A stretch of 64,000 nucleotides of DNA from Spirochaetaceae bacterium. GTDB lineage: Bacteria > Spirochaetota > Spirochaetia > Treponematales > Treponemataceae. The notes beneath the pieces were generated by a model. It ran no database searches, was not told the DNA's origin, and saw only the letters and a program-made list of their open reading frames with translations. The stretch's first letter is position 1; the number at the start of each line of letters is the position of its first letter. Location of the stretch: contig JAFZVC010000096.1 of the NCBI GenBank assembly GCA_017618015.1, forward strand, positions 1 to 64,000, in the 5' to 3' direction. The position numbers and the translations under genes were made by a program. This document shows, one piece after another, positions 16,382 to 25,245 of the stretch.

Positions 16382-17122
16382 ATGACGTTAGACGACATTT
16401 ATATTGTTCTTTCGCACCCGGAAGAAAGCCGCAACATCGGGTCAGCATGCCGCGCAATGGCAAACATGGGCATAAAAAAACTCCGCATCGTTGGCAAGCG
16501 TGAAGATTACAAAGACCGCCAAATCCGCATACTTGCGATTCATGCCGCATATATTTGGGATAACGCGGAGTTTTTTGACTCGATAACGCAAGCCGCCGCC
16601 GACTGTGTGATTTCTGCAGGAACAACGCGAAGGCGCGGCAAGAAACGGAAGGAATGGCTTGTTACGCCGGAAGAATTCGCTAACGGAGCCGCCATAAAGC
16701 AGGAAGGAAAAGCTGCCATCATTTTCGGCAACGAAAGGACAGGCTTAACCGACGAAGAACTTGAAGAATGCTCTATCGGAATAAACATCCCGTCATCCCC
16801 GGATTTTCCGTCATTAAACCTTTCCCATGCCGTGCAAATAATGTGCTACACGATGTACAGGAAATTGGAAACGCCCGATTTTTCAGGCTATACACCGATT
16901 CCGCTTGAAAGGCTGGACAAAACTGTTACAAGCATTGCGGACAATCTTCAAAAAATCGGTTTTTTCTCGGTCACAGGAAGACCGGATATGGAACTCTTTT
17001 GGAAAGGAGTTCTTGCCCGCGCCGCTCTTTCAGAAGGCGAGGCAACATACATAGAGAAAGTTTTCTCCAAAGCAGCCGGTCTGGCTTCCAAACCACGGCA
17101 AAGTTCAGGCGAAGGCTCGTAA
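16382..17122 (+). CDS. SpoU/TrmH-family RNA 2'-O-methyltransferase, TrmJ-like
   Basis: A SPOUT methyltransferase that probably methylates the ribose at position 32 of tRNAs, as TrmJ does. The 246-residue length and the order of motifs fit: I-V-L-S-H-P-E-E-S-R-N-I-G-S-A-C-R-A at the start (substrate-binding Arg), I-I-F-G-N-E-R-T-G-L in the middle, and S-L-N-L-S-H-A-V-Q in the trefoil knot. The start at 16382 is at the family position. Its last 57 codons overlap, on the opposite strand, the end of the sigma-54-type activator gene. TrmJ is most likely, but another SpoU tRNA or rRNA target cannot be excluded. Confidence 0.85.
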   Translation: MTLDDIYIVLSHPEESRNIGSACRAMANMGIKKLRIVGKREDYKDRQIRILAIHAAYIWDNAEFFDSITQAAADCVISAGTTRRRGKKRKEWLVTPEEFANGAAIKQEGKAAIIFGNERTGLTDEELEECSIGINIPSSPDFPSLNLSHAVQIMCYTMYRKLETPDFSGYTPIPLERLDKTVTSIADNLQKIGFFSVTGRPDMELFWKGVLARAALSEGEATYIEKVFSKAAGLASKPRQSSGEGS

Positions 17123-18270
17123 TCTTTATTAAGGTTGCTCCTAATATCAGACATCTCTATCTTTGAGCCGTCGCACAACACAGAAGCCCGCCTTATGCAA
17201 GAATAAAGTTCCCGCACATTACCAGGCCATGTGTAAGACATAAGCATCTCAATGGCATTTTGCGAAATTCCCTTGTTAAGCTTTTTAAGGAAAAAGTCTA
17301 CAAGAATCGGGATATCCGATAACCTTTCGCGCAAAGTCGGCACTCGAACTGGAAGGATTGTAAGTCGGTAAAACAAATCTTCTCGGAACTTTTTCTCTTC
17401 CACGAGCTGCCTAAGGTTAACATTACATGCGGAGATTATGCGCACATCGGGTTTGTATGTTTTATGCGTACCTACACGCTTGCACTCCATTTTCTCGGAA
17501 ATGCACAAAAGACCTTTCTGCACATCGAGCGAGGCACTTTCTATCTCATCAAGAAATACAGTTCCATGGTCGGCAGCTTCGAACAACCCCGGATAATTCC
17601 GTGCATCAGTGTATGAACCGGCTGTTGTTCCGAACAAAGTGCTGGATGCTAAATTCTCCGGAATTGCGCCAAGATTTTCCCACAAAAACTGCTTTTCTTT
17701 TCGTAAGGAATGTTTCCAAATTGCAGAGGCAAGAAGATTTTTGCCTGTTCCCGTCTCTCCATACAGGAACAAAGGGAATTCCGTCGCAGCAAAACGAAGA
17801 AGATCGACTTTCATGCGTTTTACAACTTCCGATTCTCCCAAAAACGAATCGAAACTGTTGACCGCCCTGCATAAGTCAGTTTCATCTTCATCGCAATCCT
17901 CTGGACAAATGCCCTGAAGTATTTTCTGCGTTCTTCTGAAAAGGAAAGAAACGCTGCACGGGAACTCGATAAAGCCCCGGAAACCCTTTCTACAGTATTC
18001 AATCCCTAAATAAACCGATGATTTTTTTGACAGAACGATTACAGGTGTTTCACCAAAACTTACGAGTGTTTTATCAACCTTATCGGAATCCGTCTCATAG
18101 TCTAAAAACTCTGCATCTAAAAAAATAAATGAAAAATCCTTGAAAAAATCGACTCGAACAAGTCCAGGCAACGCATCGTAAATCTTAAGCTGTACATGGA
18201 AATCGCCAAGTTTTTTACAAACTTCGACAATTTCTTTGCTCCGAGAAAACAAACAAGCACAAGTCATCAT
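16948..18270 (-). CDS. NtrC-type AAA+ activator lacking a DNA-binding domain
   Basis: A 440-residue bacterial enhancer-binding protein. Residues 1-115 are a diverged receiver-like domain, and about 140-380 are the sigma-54 activation AAA+ domain: Walker A G-E-T-G-T-G-K-N (171-178), Walker B V-F-L-D-E-I, and R-E-D-L-F-Y-R-L. The sigma-54-contacting G-A-F-T-G-A loop reads G-S-Y-T-D-A (218-223). No Fis-type HTH follows. From about residue 384 the frame is antisense to the trmJ-like gene and looks like readthrough. AGGAG precedes the ATG at 18270. It may act from solution, or be a decaying gene. Confidence 0.8.
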   Translation of the reverse strand: MMTCACLFSRSKEIVEVCKKLGDFHVQLKIYDALPGLVRVDFFKDFSFIFLDAEFLDYETDSDKVDKTLVSFGETPVIVLSKKSSVYLGIEYCRKGFRGFIEFPCSVSFLFRRTQKILQGICPEDCDEDETDLCRAVNSFDSFLGESEVVKRMKVDLLRFAATEFPLFLYGETGTGKNLLASAIWKHSLRKEKQFLWENLGAIPENLASSTLFGTTAGSYTDARNYPGLFEAADHGTVFLDEIESASLDVQKGLLCISEKMECKRVGTHKTYKPDVRIISACNVNLRQLVEEKKFREDLFYRLTILPVRVPTLRERLSDIPILVDFFLKKLNKGISQNAIEMLMSYTWPGNVRELYSCIRRASVLCDGSKIEMSDIRSNLNKDYEPSPELCRGLEARPAALEKTFSMYVASPSERAARARTPFQKSSISGLPVTEKKPIF

Positions 18271-18369
18271 AGTCAGCTCCTGAGAAAATACTGATTATGG
18301 AATTCCCGTCAAACCGGAAATTCCATGAGATTCACCTTGTCGTTTGTTTTTCTTGAAAATTCGGCAAAA

Positions 18370-19128
18370 CTAAGCTGTAGTTTTCTTGTCGGTTTTGAAA
18401 AGTCTCCAGCCAAGCAACAGTATTTTGTACCACATGTAAGAGAATATCAGAAAAATCTTCAAAGGATTTCGGATTAATTCTGACCATATCTCCTTGCCCT
18501 TTTCAAAAGTCTCTTTAGAAATACGTTTTTTTCTTGCAGAAAGGATATCTAATACATCTTTGTAATAGATGAAGAAACTTGTCCCGAATTGGTTTCTGTT
18601 CTCGAATGCCCACATTTCGCCATGACGGATACCGTCACCTACGAGCACCAGAGCAGGATTCGCTTTGTAAACTGCCGAAATTATGTCTTTTTCGACGCTT
18701 TTTGGATAATAGCCCACATAACGTCCGACAATCTGTAAGCCGGGATACGTTGCCCTTATGTTACGCTCGGAATCCATAAGCGAAGATTTTTTGCCACCGA
18801 GCAGATATATGGACTTGTACCGTGATTCAAGTGAAGTGAGGATAGAAATTATCGTTGAAAAAGGATTATACCGAACCGGAGCGCTTTTCTTAAGGAAAGT
18901 GGCTCCCTTTACAATACTTTTGGAAATTGGAAGAACAAGGGCTGCATTTTTAAGGCACTGCATATAAACATCGCTGCGTTTTGCCCTGAGCAAACCCCAT
19001 ATCGAAAGGAAAACTATTTGTTTTGTTCCTGCTTTTTCATAAAGAGAAAAGATAACGTCTTCCAGATTCTCCGGCTTAACAACGTCTACCGGAACACCAA
19101 GCACGTCTATGCGTGTACACTCGTCCAT
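18370..19128 (-). CDS. WecG/TagA/CpsF-family glycosyltransferase
   Basis: A 252-residue GT26-type enzyme that adds an N-acetylmannosamine-type or related sugar to a lipid carrier in the synthesis of surface polysaccharides. Family features are I-D-V-L-G-V-P-V-D near the start, I-Y-L-L-G-G-K in the middle, and the late block A-L-V-L-V-G-D-G-I-R followed by W. The C-terminal 40 residues are basic and hydrophobic, fitting membrane association. AAGGA lies 8 nt before the ATG. No polysaccharide cluster surrounds it, so the product is unknown. Confidence 0.85.
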   Translation of the reverse strand: MDECTRIDVLGVPVDVVKPENLEDVIFSLYEKAGTKQIVFLSIWGLLRAKRSDVYMQCLKNAALVLPISKSIVKGATFLKKSAPVRYNPFSTIISILTSLESRYKSIYLLGGKKSSLMDSERNIRATYPGLQIVGRYVGYYPKSVEKDIISAVYKANPALVLVGDGIRHGEMWAFENRNQFGTSFFIYYKDVLDILSARKKRISKETFEKGKEIWSELIRNPLKIFLIFSYMWYKILLLGWRLFKTDKKTTA

Positions 19129-19144
19129 TTTTATAATCCTTAAG

Positions 19145-19161
19145 AAGTGATTATATCACTT
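19145..19161 (-). promoter_or_regulatory. palindrome overlapping the -10 of the glycosyltransferase gene
   Basis: AAGTGAT and ATCACTT are perfect 7-bp arms around a 3-bp centre. On the minus strand the palindrome contains TATAAT, about 20 nt upstream of the ATG. A protein bound here would block RNA polymerase. The -35 is weak (TTGATT at 19-bp spacing). Confidence 0.4.
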
Positions 19162-19176
19162 AATTATTATATTTAA

Positions 19177-20094
19177 TCAATCGGCAGAAAGAAACTGTTG
19201 GATTACAGCTATTCCATATATAGCCGCGGTTTCTGCACGCAAAACGTTCGTCGTGAAGTGGAGCGGTTCAAAACCAGCTTCTGCAAGCACTTTCCGCTCA
19301 TTGTCGCTTATGCCGCCTTCACAGCCGACAGCCAGGGCGGCGGCAGAAACACTGCGTCCGTCTATGCGGGTAAGGCTGCTTTTGCCAACGGAAGGATTTT
19401 CGTCAAGAAGGAACGCGCAAGAGGCTGTGGCACTTGCCGCGCAAGACGCGGGCGGGTTTTCGCAAGAGGCGCCCAAAGTTCCGCCGGTTTGCGCGCATTT
19501 TTCGGCGTCTGCGGAAAACTCTTTCCACATTTCTGCCGCCGCCCCCACAGCCACTACGTCCGTTATTTCTGTATCAACCCCGGAGCCGCTCTGCTGCCGA
19601 GCCTCACGGATAATACGCTCCCAGCGCTCAATACGTCCGGCGGCATCGTTTTTAACAGAATACTCGCCTGCAATCGGGATAATGCGCTTCACGCCACATT
19701 CAGCGGCTTGTCTTACGATAAGATCCATCTTCTGCGGCTTCGGCAAAAACTGGAAAAGCCATATTTCTGGCGTCCGTTCCGCAAGGCTCTGAACTTCGGC
19801 AGCTTGTACGCCCTGAGCCGTTTTAGCGCCAGGCGTTTTGGCGCCAGTCACGCCGTCCGTCCGCGCAAACTCAGCCGCCACTTGGCTAGGCGCAGAACCC
19901 GAAAGGCGTAACACCGCAGACGACGGCATAACCTTTTCGACACAAAACTGAACAAGCTGCCCGTCGGGAAGCCTTGCGTCAAACTTATCGCCTTCTGAAA
20001 AGCGAAGAACCTTGACTAAATATCGGTAATTTCTGTCTTTAACGATGAGCTTCCCCGAATCATCAGGGAACGAACCGCATAAAAACTGCCTCAT
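19177..20094 (-). CDS. rsmE: 16S rRNA (uracil-1498 N3)-methyltransferase
   Basis: Methylates U1498 of 16S rRNA using S-adenosylmethionine. The N-terminal PUA-like part (L-V-K-V-L-R-F-S-E-G-D), the central K-M-D-L-I-V-R-Q-A-A-E-C-G-V block, R-E-A-R-Q-Q-S-G and the knot motifs V-G-C-E-G-G-I and N-V-L-R-A-E-T-A are all present. At 305 residues it is longer than the usual ~245 because of two Ala/Gly/Thr-rich insertions, at about residues 70-105 and 205-235. Its ATG overlaps the upstream ctp stop by 4 bp. Confidence 0.92.
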   Translation of the reverse strand: MRQFLCGSFPDDSGKLIVKDRNYRYLVKVLRFSEGDKFDARLPDGQLVQFCVEKVMPSSAVLRLSGSAPSQVAAEFARTDGVTGAKTPGAKTAQGVQAAEVQSLAERTPEIWLFQFLPKPQKMDLIVRQAAECGVKRIIPIAGEYSVKNDAAGRIERWERIIREARQQSGSGVDTEITDVVAVGAAAEMWKEFSADAEKCAQTGGTLGASCENPPASCAASATASCAFLLDENPSVGKSSLTRIDGRSVSAAALAVGCEGGISDNERKVLAEAGFEPLHFTTNVLRAETAAIYGIAVIQQFLSAD

Positions 20095-21596
20095 TCTTCT
20101 GCCGTAGCCGCTTCTCTTTCAAGCTCAATTTCTTTAAGCGTCTTTACAGATGACAACAGCGTCGCAAAATCCTTGCGCACAACCGTATCTACAGCAGCTT
20201 TAAGCTGCGTATCAAACTCATAGTCATAAAGCGGATCCTCGCGTGTTCTGTTCGCGTAAATACGGATTATCCGCCGCAGATAAAGCTTATCCATCGGATA
20301 TTCTTTATAAAGCTCATCGGCATAAGCCACGACATCAGCTTCCGTCATTCCCGGATGATCTTTTGCGTAATCGTAAAGCAAGTTGGCATTCATAAGCTTT
20401 GTATAAATCTCTTTATCGCTTTCAGAAAGCTCCGGGAAAGTGACTTCCAAATCCGGCGGAATACCGATTCCGTCTATGTTCGTATCAGTTGGTGAATAAT
20501 ATTTTTCAACTGTATATTTTGCGCCGTCATTAAAGCCGAGCGAAAGGCTCTGCTGGACAGAACCTTTTCCATACGAACGCTCACCCACAAGATATCCAGT
20601 TTTCGTGTCCTTAAGAGCACCGGCAAGAATCTCTGACGCGCTTGCAGAAGATCCGTCAATAAGAACGACAATCGGCAGCCCTTCCGGAATGGCAGTTCTG
20701 CGCTTAGAAGCTTTGTACTCCGACTTTACGACGCCGTTTCTTCCTTTCGTCGAAACAATCGTTCCTTCGCTTATGAACTTATCAGCGACAAGCTCCGCGC
20801 CCATAAGAAGACCGCCTCCATTACCGCGCAAATCGATTATGAGCGAGTCGTAATTCTGCGTCTTAAAGTAATCAAGAGCTTCCTGGATTTTTTTATCAGT
20901 AAGTGCAGAGAACTCCGAAATCTTGATATATCCGGTTTTAGCGGGGCTTTCCGCAATCATTCCGTACTCAACGGTCACTGTTTCAATGAGCGCGCGCTCA
21001 AGAACCACAGAAAACTCCATGCTCTTTCCACGCCGAATCGTAACTTCTACGCTTGTTCCTATTTGACCGCGAAGAAGCCCAAGAACCTCGTCCATCGTGA
21101 GCGTTGAAGTATCGATATCGCCAATTTTGATAATAAGGTCGCCCGGCTCAATTCCGGCATACCAGCCCGGAGTACCTTTAAGCGGCTGTGAAACAAGCAC
21201 ATAAGAAGGCTCATCCGGCGAATTAACGACGAGCTTGGAGATAAGAAGCCCCACGCCGCCGAAGCTTCCGTTAACGGTGTCGTCCATAGAACGCTGCTGC
21301 GACGAGTCAAGATACATCGTGTGCGGATCGCCGAACGCGTCCATAAGACCGCGCATAGCCCCTTCGTAAAGGACTTTGGGATCAACTTCATCTATATAAT
21401 GGTTGTATACATAATTAAATACGCTATAAATCCATTCCGCATACGCGCGCGGGTCAACTGCTTCATCGGAAGCTGCCGAAGCAGATGCTGCCATCGTGGC
21501 AGTACCAGTCTGAGCGAATACGCTTGGCGTAACAACGACAAAAGCGGCGACGGCAAGAGCTATCACAGCTATTATAATTCTAGTTTTTTTGTCCAT
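20091..21596 (-). CDS. C-terminal processing peptidase (S41 family, PDZ)
   Basis: A 501-residue periplasmic or membrane-tethered serine protease of the Ctp/Prc family. Order: an N-terminal hydrophobic signal/anchor (I-I-I-A-V-I-A-L-A-V), a helical region, a PDZ domain (G-V-G-L-L-I, later I-E-P-G-D-L-I), then the S41 core with I-I-D-L-R-G-N-G-G-G, the nucleophile in D-G-S-S-A-S-A-S-E-I (about residue 315) and the base in Y-G-K-G-S-V-Q. The ATG at 21596 is preferred over the upstream frame to 21749 because it begins the signal sequence and lies 8 nt after a TAGAAT box. It is translationally coupled to rsmE. Confidence 0.92.
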   Translation of the reverse strand: MDKKTRIIIAVIALAVAAFVVVTPSVFAQTGTATMAASASAASDEAVDPRAYAEWIYSVFNYVYNHYIDEVDPKVLYEGAMRGLMDAFGDPHTMYLDSSQQRSMDDTVNGSFGGVGLLISKLVVNSPDEPSYVLVSQPLKGTPGWYAGIEPGDLIIKIGDIDTSTLTMDEVLGLLRGQIGTSVEVTIRRGKSMEFSVVLERALIETVTVEYGMIAESPAKTGYIKISEFSALTDKKIQEALDYFKTQNYDSLIIDLRGNGGGLLMGAELVADKFISEGTIVSTKGRNGVVKSEYKASKRRTAIPEGLPIVVLIDGSSASASEILAGALKDTKTGYLVGERSYGKGSVQQSLSLGFNDGAKYTVEKYYSPTDTNIDGIGIPPDLEVTFPELSESDKEIYTKLMNANLLYDYAKDHPGMTEADVVAYADELYKEYPMDKLYLRRIIRIYANRTREDPLYDYEFDTQLKAAVDTVVRKDFATLLSSVKTLKEIELEREAATAEE

Positions 21597-21603
21597 ACCA
21601 AAT

Positions 21604-21632
21604 ATTCTAGCGCATTTATATTGCGCATACAA
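21604..21632 (-). promoter_or_regulatory. ctp promoter, start site next to the ATG
   Basis: On the minus strand, TTGTAT (21627-21632), a 17-bp spacer and TAGAAT (21604-21609). The A of the ATG is the eighth base after the -10. The spacer is bounded by GCGC on both sides. Confidence 0.55.
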
Positions 21633-21827
21633 GGTAGACCACATAAAATTGCGATGTTTGAGCATAAAACGATGATATTTTGGAGATTTTTTCAGGCTTT
21701 TTGTTTCGACGAAAGTTTTCGTCAGAAATTTGTGATGCCAAGATATCAAACTACCTGATTTGATGATTTTTTTGATATATAATAGTAATAATATGACTTA
21801 TTTCAAACAGATAATCTGGAGGGGATG

Positions 21828-23828
21828 ATGAATAACAAAAACCGTTTCATAGCTCTTTTCTTCGCACTTTTTCTTTTAAGCTTTTGTCTGATATCCTGCG
21901 AAACACAGCTTGGAACATTCGATGGGAAAATTTCTTTCTCACTTTCAGAAAGCACTATTTCTTCAATAATGTCACGGGCTGTTTCAGAAGCAGGCAGCAG
22001 CAACAGCGACATACTTACATTTAAGATTGATTTGCTTAACTCCGACGACAGCATGATAGATTCAAAAAGCGAAACTCATTCAATTGCAGAATGGAATACG
22101 CTTTCAAACATCGATATGTCGTTTGACAACGTTCTGGTAGGAAGCTATGTATATGCCGTAGCCACAGTTTCAACGCCACAAAAAGTTATTTGCAGGGGCG
22201 AATCCCAGAAAACAAAAGTAAGAAAGAACAGAGACACAGAACTCTCAATTACTATGGACTATGTTGGCGGCACAAACACGTACACGATTACAGTTACTTT
22301 GAACAAGCCGACCGCATACAACGGCTTGAACCAAATTTCCGGATGTCTGTATTATCTTCCAGCGAATTCTGCTGATGTATCGACGCTAAAAGCCTATGCC
22401 GTATCTGCAATGAATATGGGAAGCAGCGTAATGTATATTCAGGACACGGATTCATTAACGGCTATAGTGAACCGCGCTACAAAAATAAAGGATATTAATG
22501 TCGGTACGGTAAGCGAGACTTATCTGTTAGATTCAGAAGCCGAATTGAACAGATACATCTTTGCGAAAGTTTCTTATAAAGATAGCAATGCTTCATCAGG
22601 CATTTCATGCCTTGCTCTGCCGCAGGATTCCGTAACCCTTACCCCCTCGGGAACATCGCTCAGTTTAACTTCGTATGCATTCGGCACTCCGTATGTTCTG
22701 TGGAGTAATAGAACATCAAAATCCACATCTAACCTGTCTTCTAGTTGGAGCTTAATAGGAAATTACCAAGCGACGACAACTGGTGCCCAATTTTTCGACA
22801 GCATCAATTCCAACCAGAGTATAACAACAACTCCATTAACCAATTCAGCAAACTGGAAAGATTTTTGTTTTGGCGGATCTTATCTTTTTGCTGTAAAAGA
22901 CAATGTATTACATATATACGAACCGGCCAATAGTGGATATACGGAAGTTAATATAACAGCCGAGAGTAATTTATCGACTATTTTATTGAACAAAAGAGGA
23001 GGAGACGCCTCTGATCATGTATACGAAATAAATGATATTGAATTTTCTAATGGATATCTTTATTTCACCTGGAGTTATGAAAAACCGTATTTCAGCGCAG
23101 AAAACGAAGGTCTTGCCAGGGTCAAGGTACCGACTTCAAGCAATGTAACGTCTTGGAATCTTTCAAATTGTGAATGGGCTTGGACAACGAATAATGATAG
23201 TATTTCCGGTATCTCAATATTTGAAGTCGCAGCTGATACAATTTATTACTATGCAAGCAATGCACTACATAAAAGAAACTTCACAGCCACATCAAGCGGA
23301 GTATCAGAAGCTACACCAAGCGGAAACGGAACAATAACATTGACTGGTTCGGACTCATATACACTCAATGGCTCTTCTTTGGGTTTAGGCGCTAACGAAT
23401 ATGTAACAATAAGTGATATGCAGCTGAATGGCTCAATGCTTTATATTACCGTATACAGATACGACACATCTGTCAGTAATGGTGGTATTCTGAAATTCCC
23501 AGTTGACTCCGATACTTTTGAACCAGCTGTATGGAGCCAAAACATCCCTGTTCCCAAAATTTTTGGATGGTATAAATCTGAAAACGAAACAGTACAGCCA
23601 CCATTGAATCAGGCAACGAAATACTTTTACGGAGCACGAAAATTTATTGCGAAAAAACCGGATGAACTTGTTATAGCAGATGACGGTGCATTTATCGCTA
23701 ACAACGAGATTTACTTCAAAACTCGCGTAGCTACCGTAAATCTTTTGACAGAATCGCTTTCCATGGTCGATGTGAATGTAACATTTTCTTCTTCGTTATT
23801 CAGTTGCGGTGGCGTAAAAGTTCAGTAA
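21828..23828 (+). CDS. hypothetical large lipoprotein
   Basis: A 666-residue exported protein with a lipobox-like L-I-S-C at the end of the signal peptide. The remainder is Ser/Thr/Asn-rich with many short strands and turns, as in surface-exposed treponemal lipoproteins of the beta-propeller or adhesin kind. No enzyme motif was seen. Two ATGs lie in tandem (21825, 21828). GGAGGGG is better spaced for the second. A glycosyltransferase gene begins one base after the stop, so the two are cotranscribed. Confidence 0.7.
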   Translation: MNNKNRFIALFFALFLLSFCLISCETQLGTFDGKISFSLSESTISSIMSRAVSEAGSSNSDILTFKIDLLNSDDSMIDSKSETHSIAEWNTLSNIDMSFDNVLVGSYVYAVATVSTPQKVICRGESQKTKVRKNRDTELSITMDYVGGTNTYTITVTLNKPTAYNGLNQISGCLYYLPANSADVSTLKAYAVSAMNMGSSVMYIQDTDSLTAIVNRATKIKDINVGTVSETYLLDSEAELNRYIFAKVSYKDSNASSGISCLALPQDSVTLTPSGTSLSLTSYAFGTPYVLWSNRTSKSTSNLSSSWSLIGNYQATTTGAQFFDSINSNQSITTTPLTNSANWKDFCFGGSYLFAVKDNVLHIYEPANSGYTEVNITAESNLSTILLNKRGGDASDHVYEINDIEFSNGYLYFTWSYEKPYFSAENEGLARVKVPTSSNVTSWNLSNCEWAWTTNNDSISGISIFEVAADTIYYYASNALHKRNFTATSSGVSEATPSGNGTITLTGSDSYTLNGSSLGLGANEYVTISDMQLNGSMLYITVYRYDTSVSNGGILKFPVDSDTFEPAVWSQNIPVPKIFGWYKSENETVQPPLNQATKYFYGARKFIAKKPDELVIADDGAFIANNEIYFKTRVATVNLLTESLSMVDVNVTFSSSLFSCGGVKVQ

Positions 23829-23829
23829 A

Positions 23830-24855
23830 ATGAAACACCCGCTTCCGAAAGTTTCCGTTTGCATCCCGGTGTACAACTCTGAACCCGTTTTGCGCCGCTG
23901 CCTAGACTCGGTAATAAATCAGGACTTCCAAGATTTTGAGATTATTGTAGTCAATGACGGCAGCGCGGGAATGGACGAAGCAGGGCTTACGTGCAAAAAA
24001 ATCGTAAAGCAGGCACAAAAAGCGTGCCCAGCCCCGTTAAAAAAACACATAAAATATATCGAACACAGGAATAACCTTGGGCTTTTGGAAGCACGCCGCA
24101 CTGCCGTCCAAAACGCAAGCGGCGAATACATCTGCAATGTGGACAGCGACGATGCTCTTACGCCGGGCGCATTAACTGTTTTATACGAAGCTGCCAAAAC
24201 AAACGACGCGGACATCGTTCAGGGCAAAACGGACATGTACAGCCTCAACCCGTCCGAAATGAACGAAAAACAAGTTCAAAGAAAACAGAAAGAATACAAT
24301 AAGCTTGCGCCCGGCGTGCTCACCGGCACGGAAGTTTTTGACGGCTTTATCATAAGGCAAAACCATATCGGGCTTTTGTGGGCAAAGCTTTTCCGGCGGG
24401 AAACTTATCTTCGCGCATTCTCGTACATCCCTTTCACAAACTGCGTCATGGCAGAAGACATGCTTCAGTATTTCTTCATTGCCTATGAAGCGAAAAAATA
24501 CGTCGGCATTCAGGACATCGTCTACAGCTATACCGTGGACACCGGCATATCCTCGTCTAAAAAAATCACAGACCTTTCGCGCTGGGAACAAATATGCTCA
24601 ACGGCGAACGTTTTTACAATCATTTTCTCCGCGATAAAACAATTCCCTCAATTAATGATGTCGCTCGAACAAATGGAAGCGTTCCGCCTGCAAAGCCGCT
24701 CGTACCTTGTGAGCAACTTGCAGCAGCTAAAATCAGCCGTCGTTCCGGAAATTCAGGAAGAAGCCCGCAATCTTCTTTGCGAATACTGGGGCGAAGATTT
24801 TGTACAGATGATGGAAAAAGCGATTGAGAACGAAGAACAGAATCGCGCGGATTAA
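23830..24855 (+). CDS. family 2 glycosyltransferase
   Basis: A 341-residue GT-A fold enzyme that transfers a sugar from a nucleotide-sugar donor. The N-terminus is diagnostic: S-V-C-I-P-V-Y-N-S-E, then I-I-V-V-N-D-G-S, then the metal-binding N-V-D-S-D-D-A. A later A-E-D-M fits the catalytic acidic motif. There are no transmembrane segments. The gene starts one base after the lipoprotein stop, so translation is coupled. Glycosylation of that lipoprotein or of surface glycan is possible but unproven. Confidence 0.88.
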   Translation: MKHPLPKVSVCIPVYNSEPVLRRCLDSVINQDFQDFEIIVVNDGSAGMDEAGLTCKKIVKQAQKACPAPLKKHIKYIEHRNNLGLLEARRTAVQNASGEYICNVDSDDALTPGALTVLYEAAKTNDADIVQGKTDMYSLNPSEMNEKQVQRKQKEYNKLAPGVLTGTEVFDGFIIRQNHIGLLWAKLFRRETYLRAFSYIPFTNCVMAEDMLQYFFIAYEAKKYVGIQDIVYSYTVDTGISSSKKITDLSRWEQICSTANVFTIIFSAIKQFPQLMMSLEQMEAFRLQSRSYLVSNLQQLKSAVVPEIQEEARNLLCEYWGEDFVQMMEKAIENEEQNRAD

Positions 24856-24905
24856 GCTGTGCCGCACCCGCCACATTCGTACAACTCATTAAACGCGGGC
24901 ATAAA

Positions 24906-24944
24906 AAGACAGCCGGGTAACATCTTAGATGCACCGGCTGTCTT
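24906..24944 (-). terminator. intrinsic terminator of rpsU
   Basis: AAGACAGCCGG and CCGGCTGTCTT pair perfectly (11 bp) around a 17-nt loop. On the minus strand this is followed by a T-rich tract and lies about 20 nt after the rpsU stop. It also separates rpsU from the convergent glycosyltransferase gene. Confidence 0.8.
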
Positions 24945-24963
24945 GCTTCTTCAAATACAAAAA

Positions 24964-25170
24964 CTAGTATTCTTTTTTATCAGTCTTTCGTCTTTTGTTC
25001 AGAAGCTTGCGTTCCAAAGTTGTTTTCTTCTGGTGAAGGATTGCAGAAGGCTTTACGAAATACTCGCGTTTCTTGTACTCGCGGATGATGCCTTCTTTCT
25101 CAACCATACGCTTAAAGCGTTTGATTGCTTTCTCAAGGTTCTCTGAGTCATCAACCATGATTCTTGCCAT
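24964..25170 (-). CDS. rpsU: 30S ribosomal protein bS21
   Basis: A 68-residue basic ribosomal protein involved in mRNA engagement by the 30S subunit. The N-terminal [15 protein letters not shown] and the Arg/Lys-rich tail are typical of bS21. The Shine-Dalgarno sequence is the long AAGGAGGTGA, unusually strong for the window. A small hairpin (TCGGTAATACCGA) lies just upstream and could be a regulatory structure. It has its own promoter and terminator. Confidence 0.95.
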   Translation of the reverse strand: MARIMVDDSENLEKAIKRFKRMVEKEGIIREYKKREYFVKPSAILHQKKTTLERKLLNKRRKTDKKEY

Positions 25171-25215
25171 AATGTGTCACCTCCTTCTGTCGGTAATACC
25201 GAAAACAACGTTCTA

Positions 25216-25245
25216 TTTATATCATAAAAACATATTACATTTCAA
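25216..25245 (-). promoter_or_regulatory. rpsU promoter
   Basis: On the minus strand, TTGAAA (25240-25245), an 18-bp spacer and TATAAA (25216-25221). The -35 lies inside the last codons of the upstream vanY-like gene. Confidence 0.6.

Noticed and set aside
19198-19911. 237-codon + strand frame across rsmE
   Set aside because: It is antisense to a clearly conserved rsmE in G+C-rich DNA. The composition is Arg/Phe/Cys-rich and no domain is visible.
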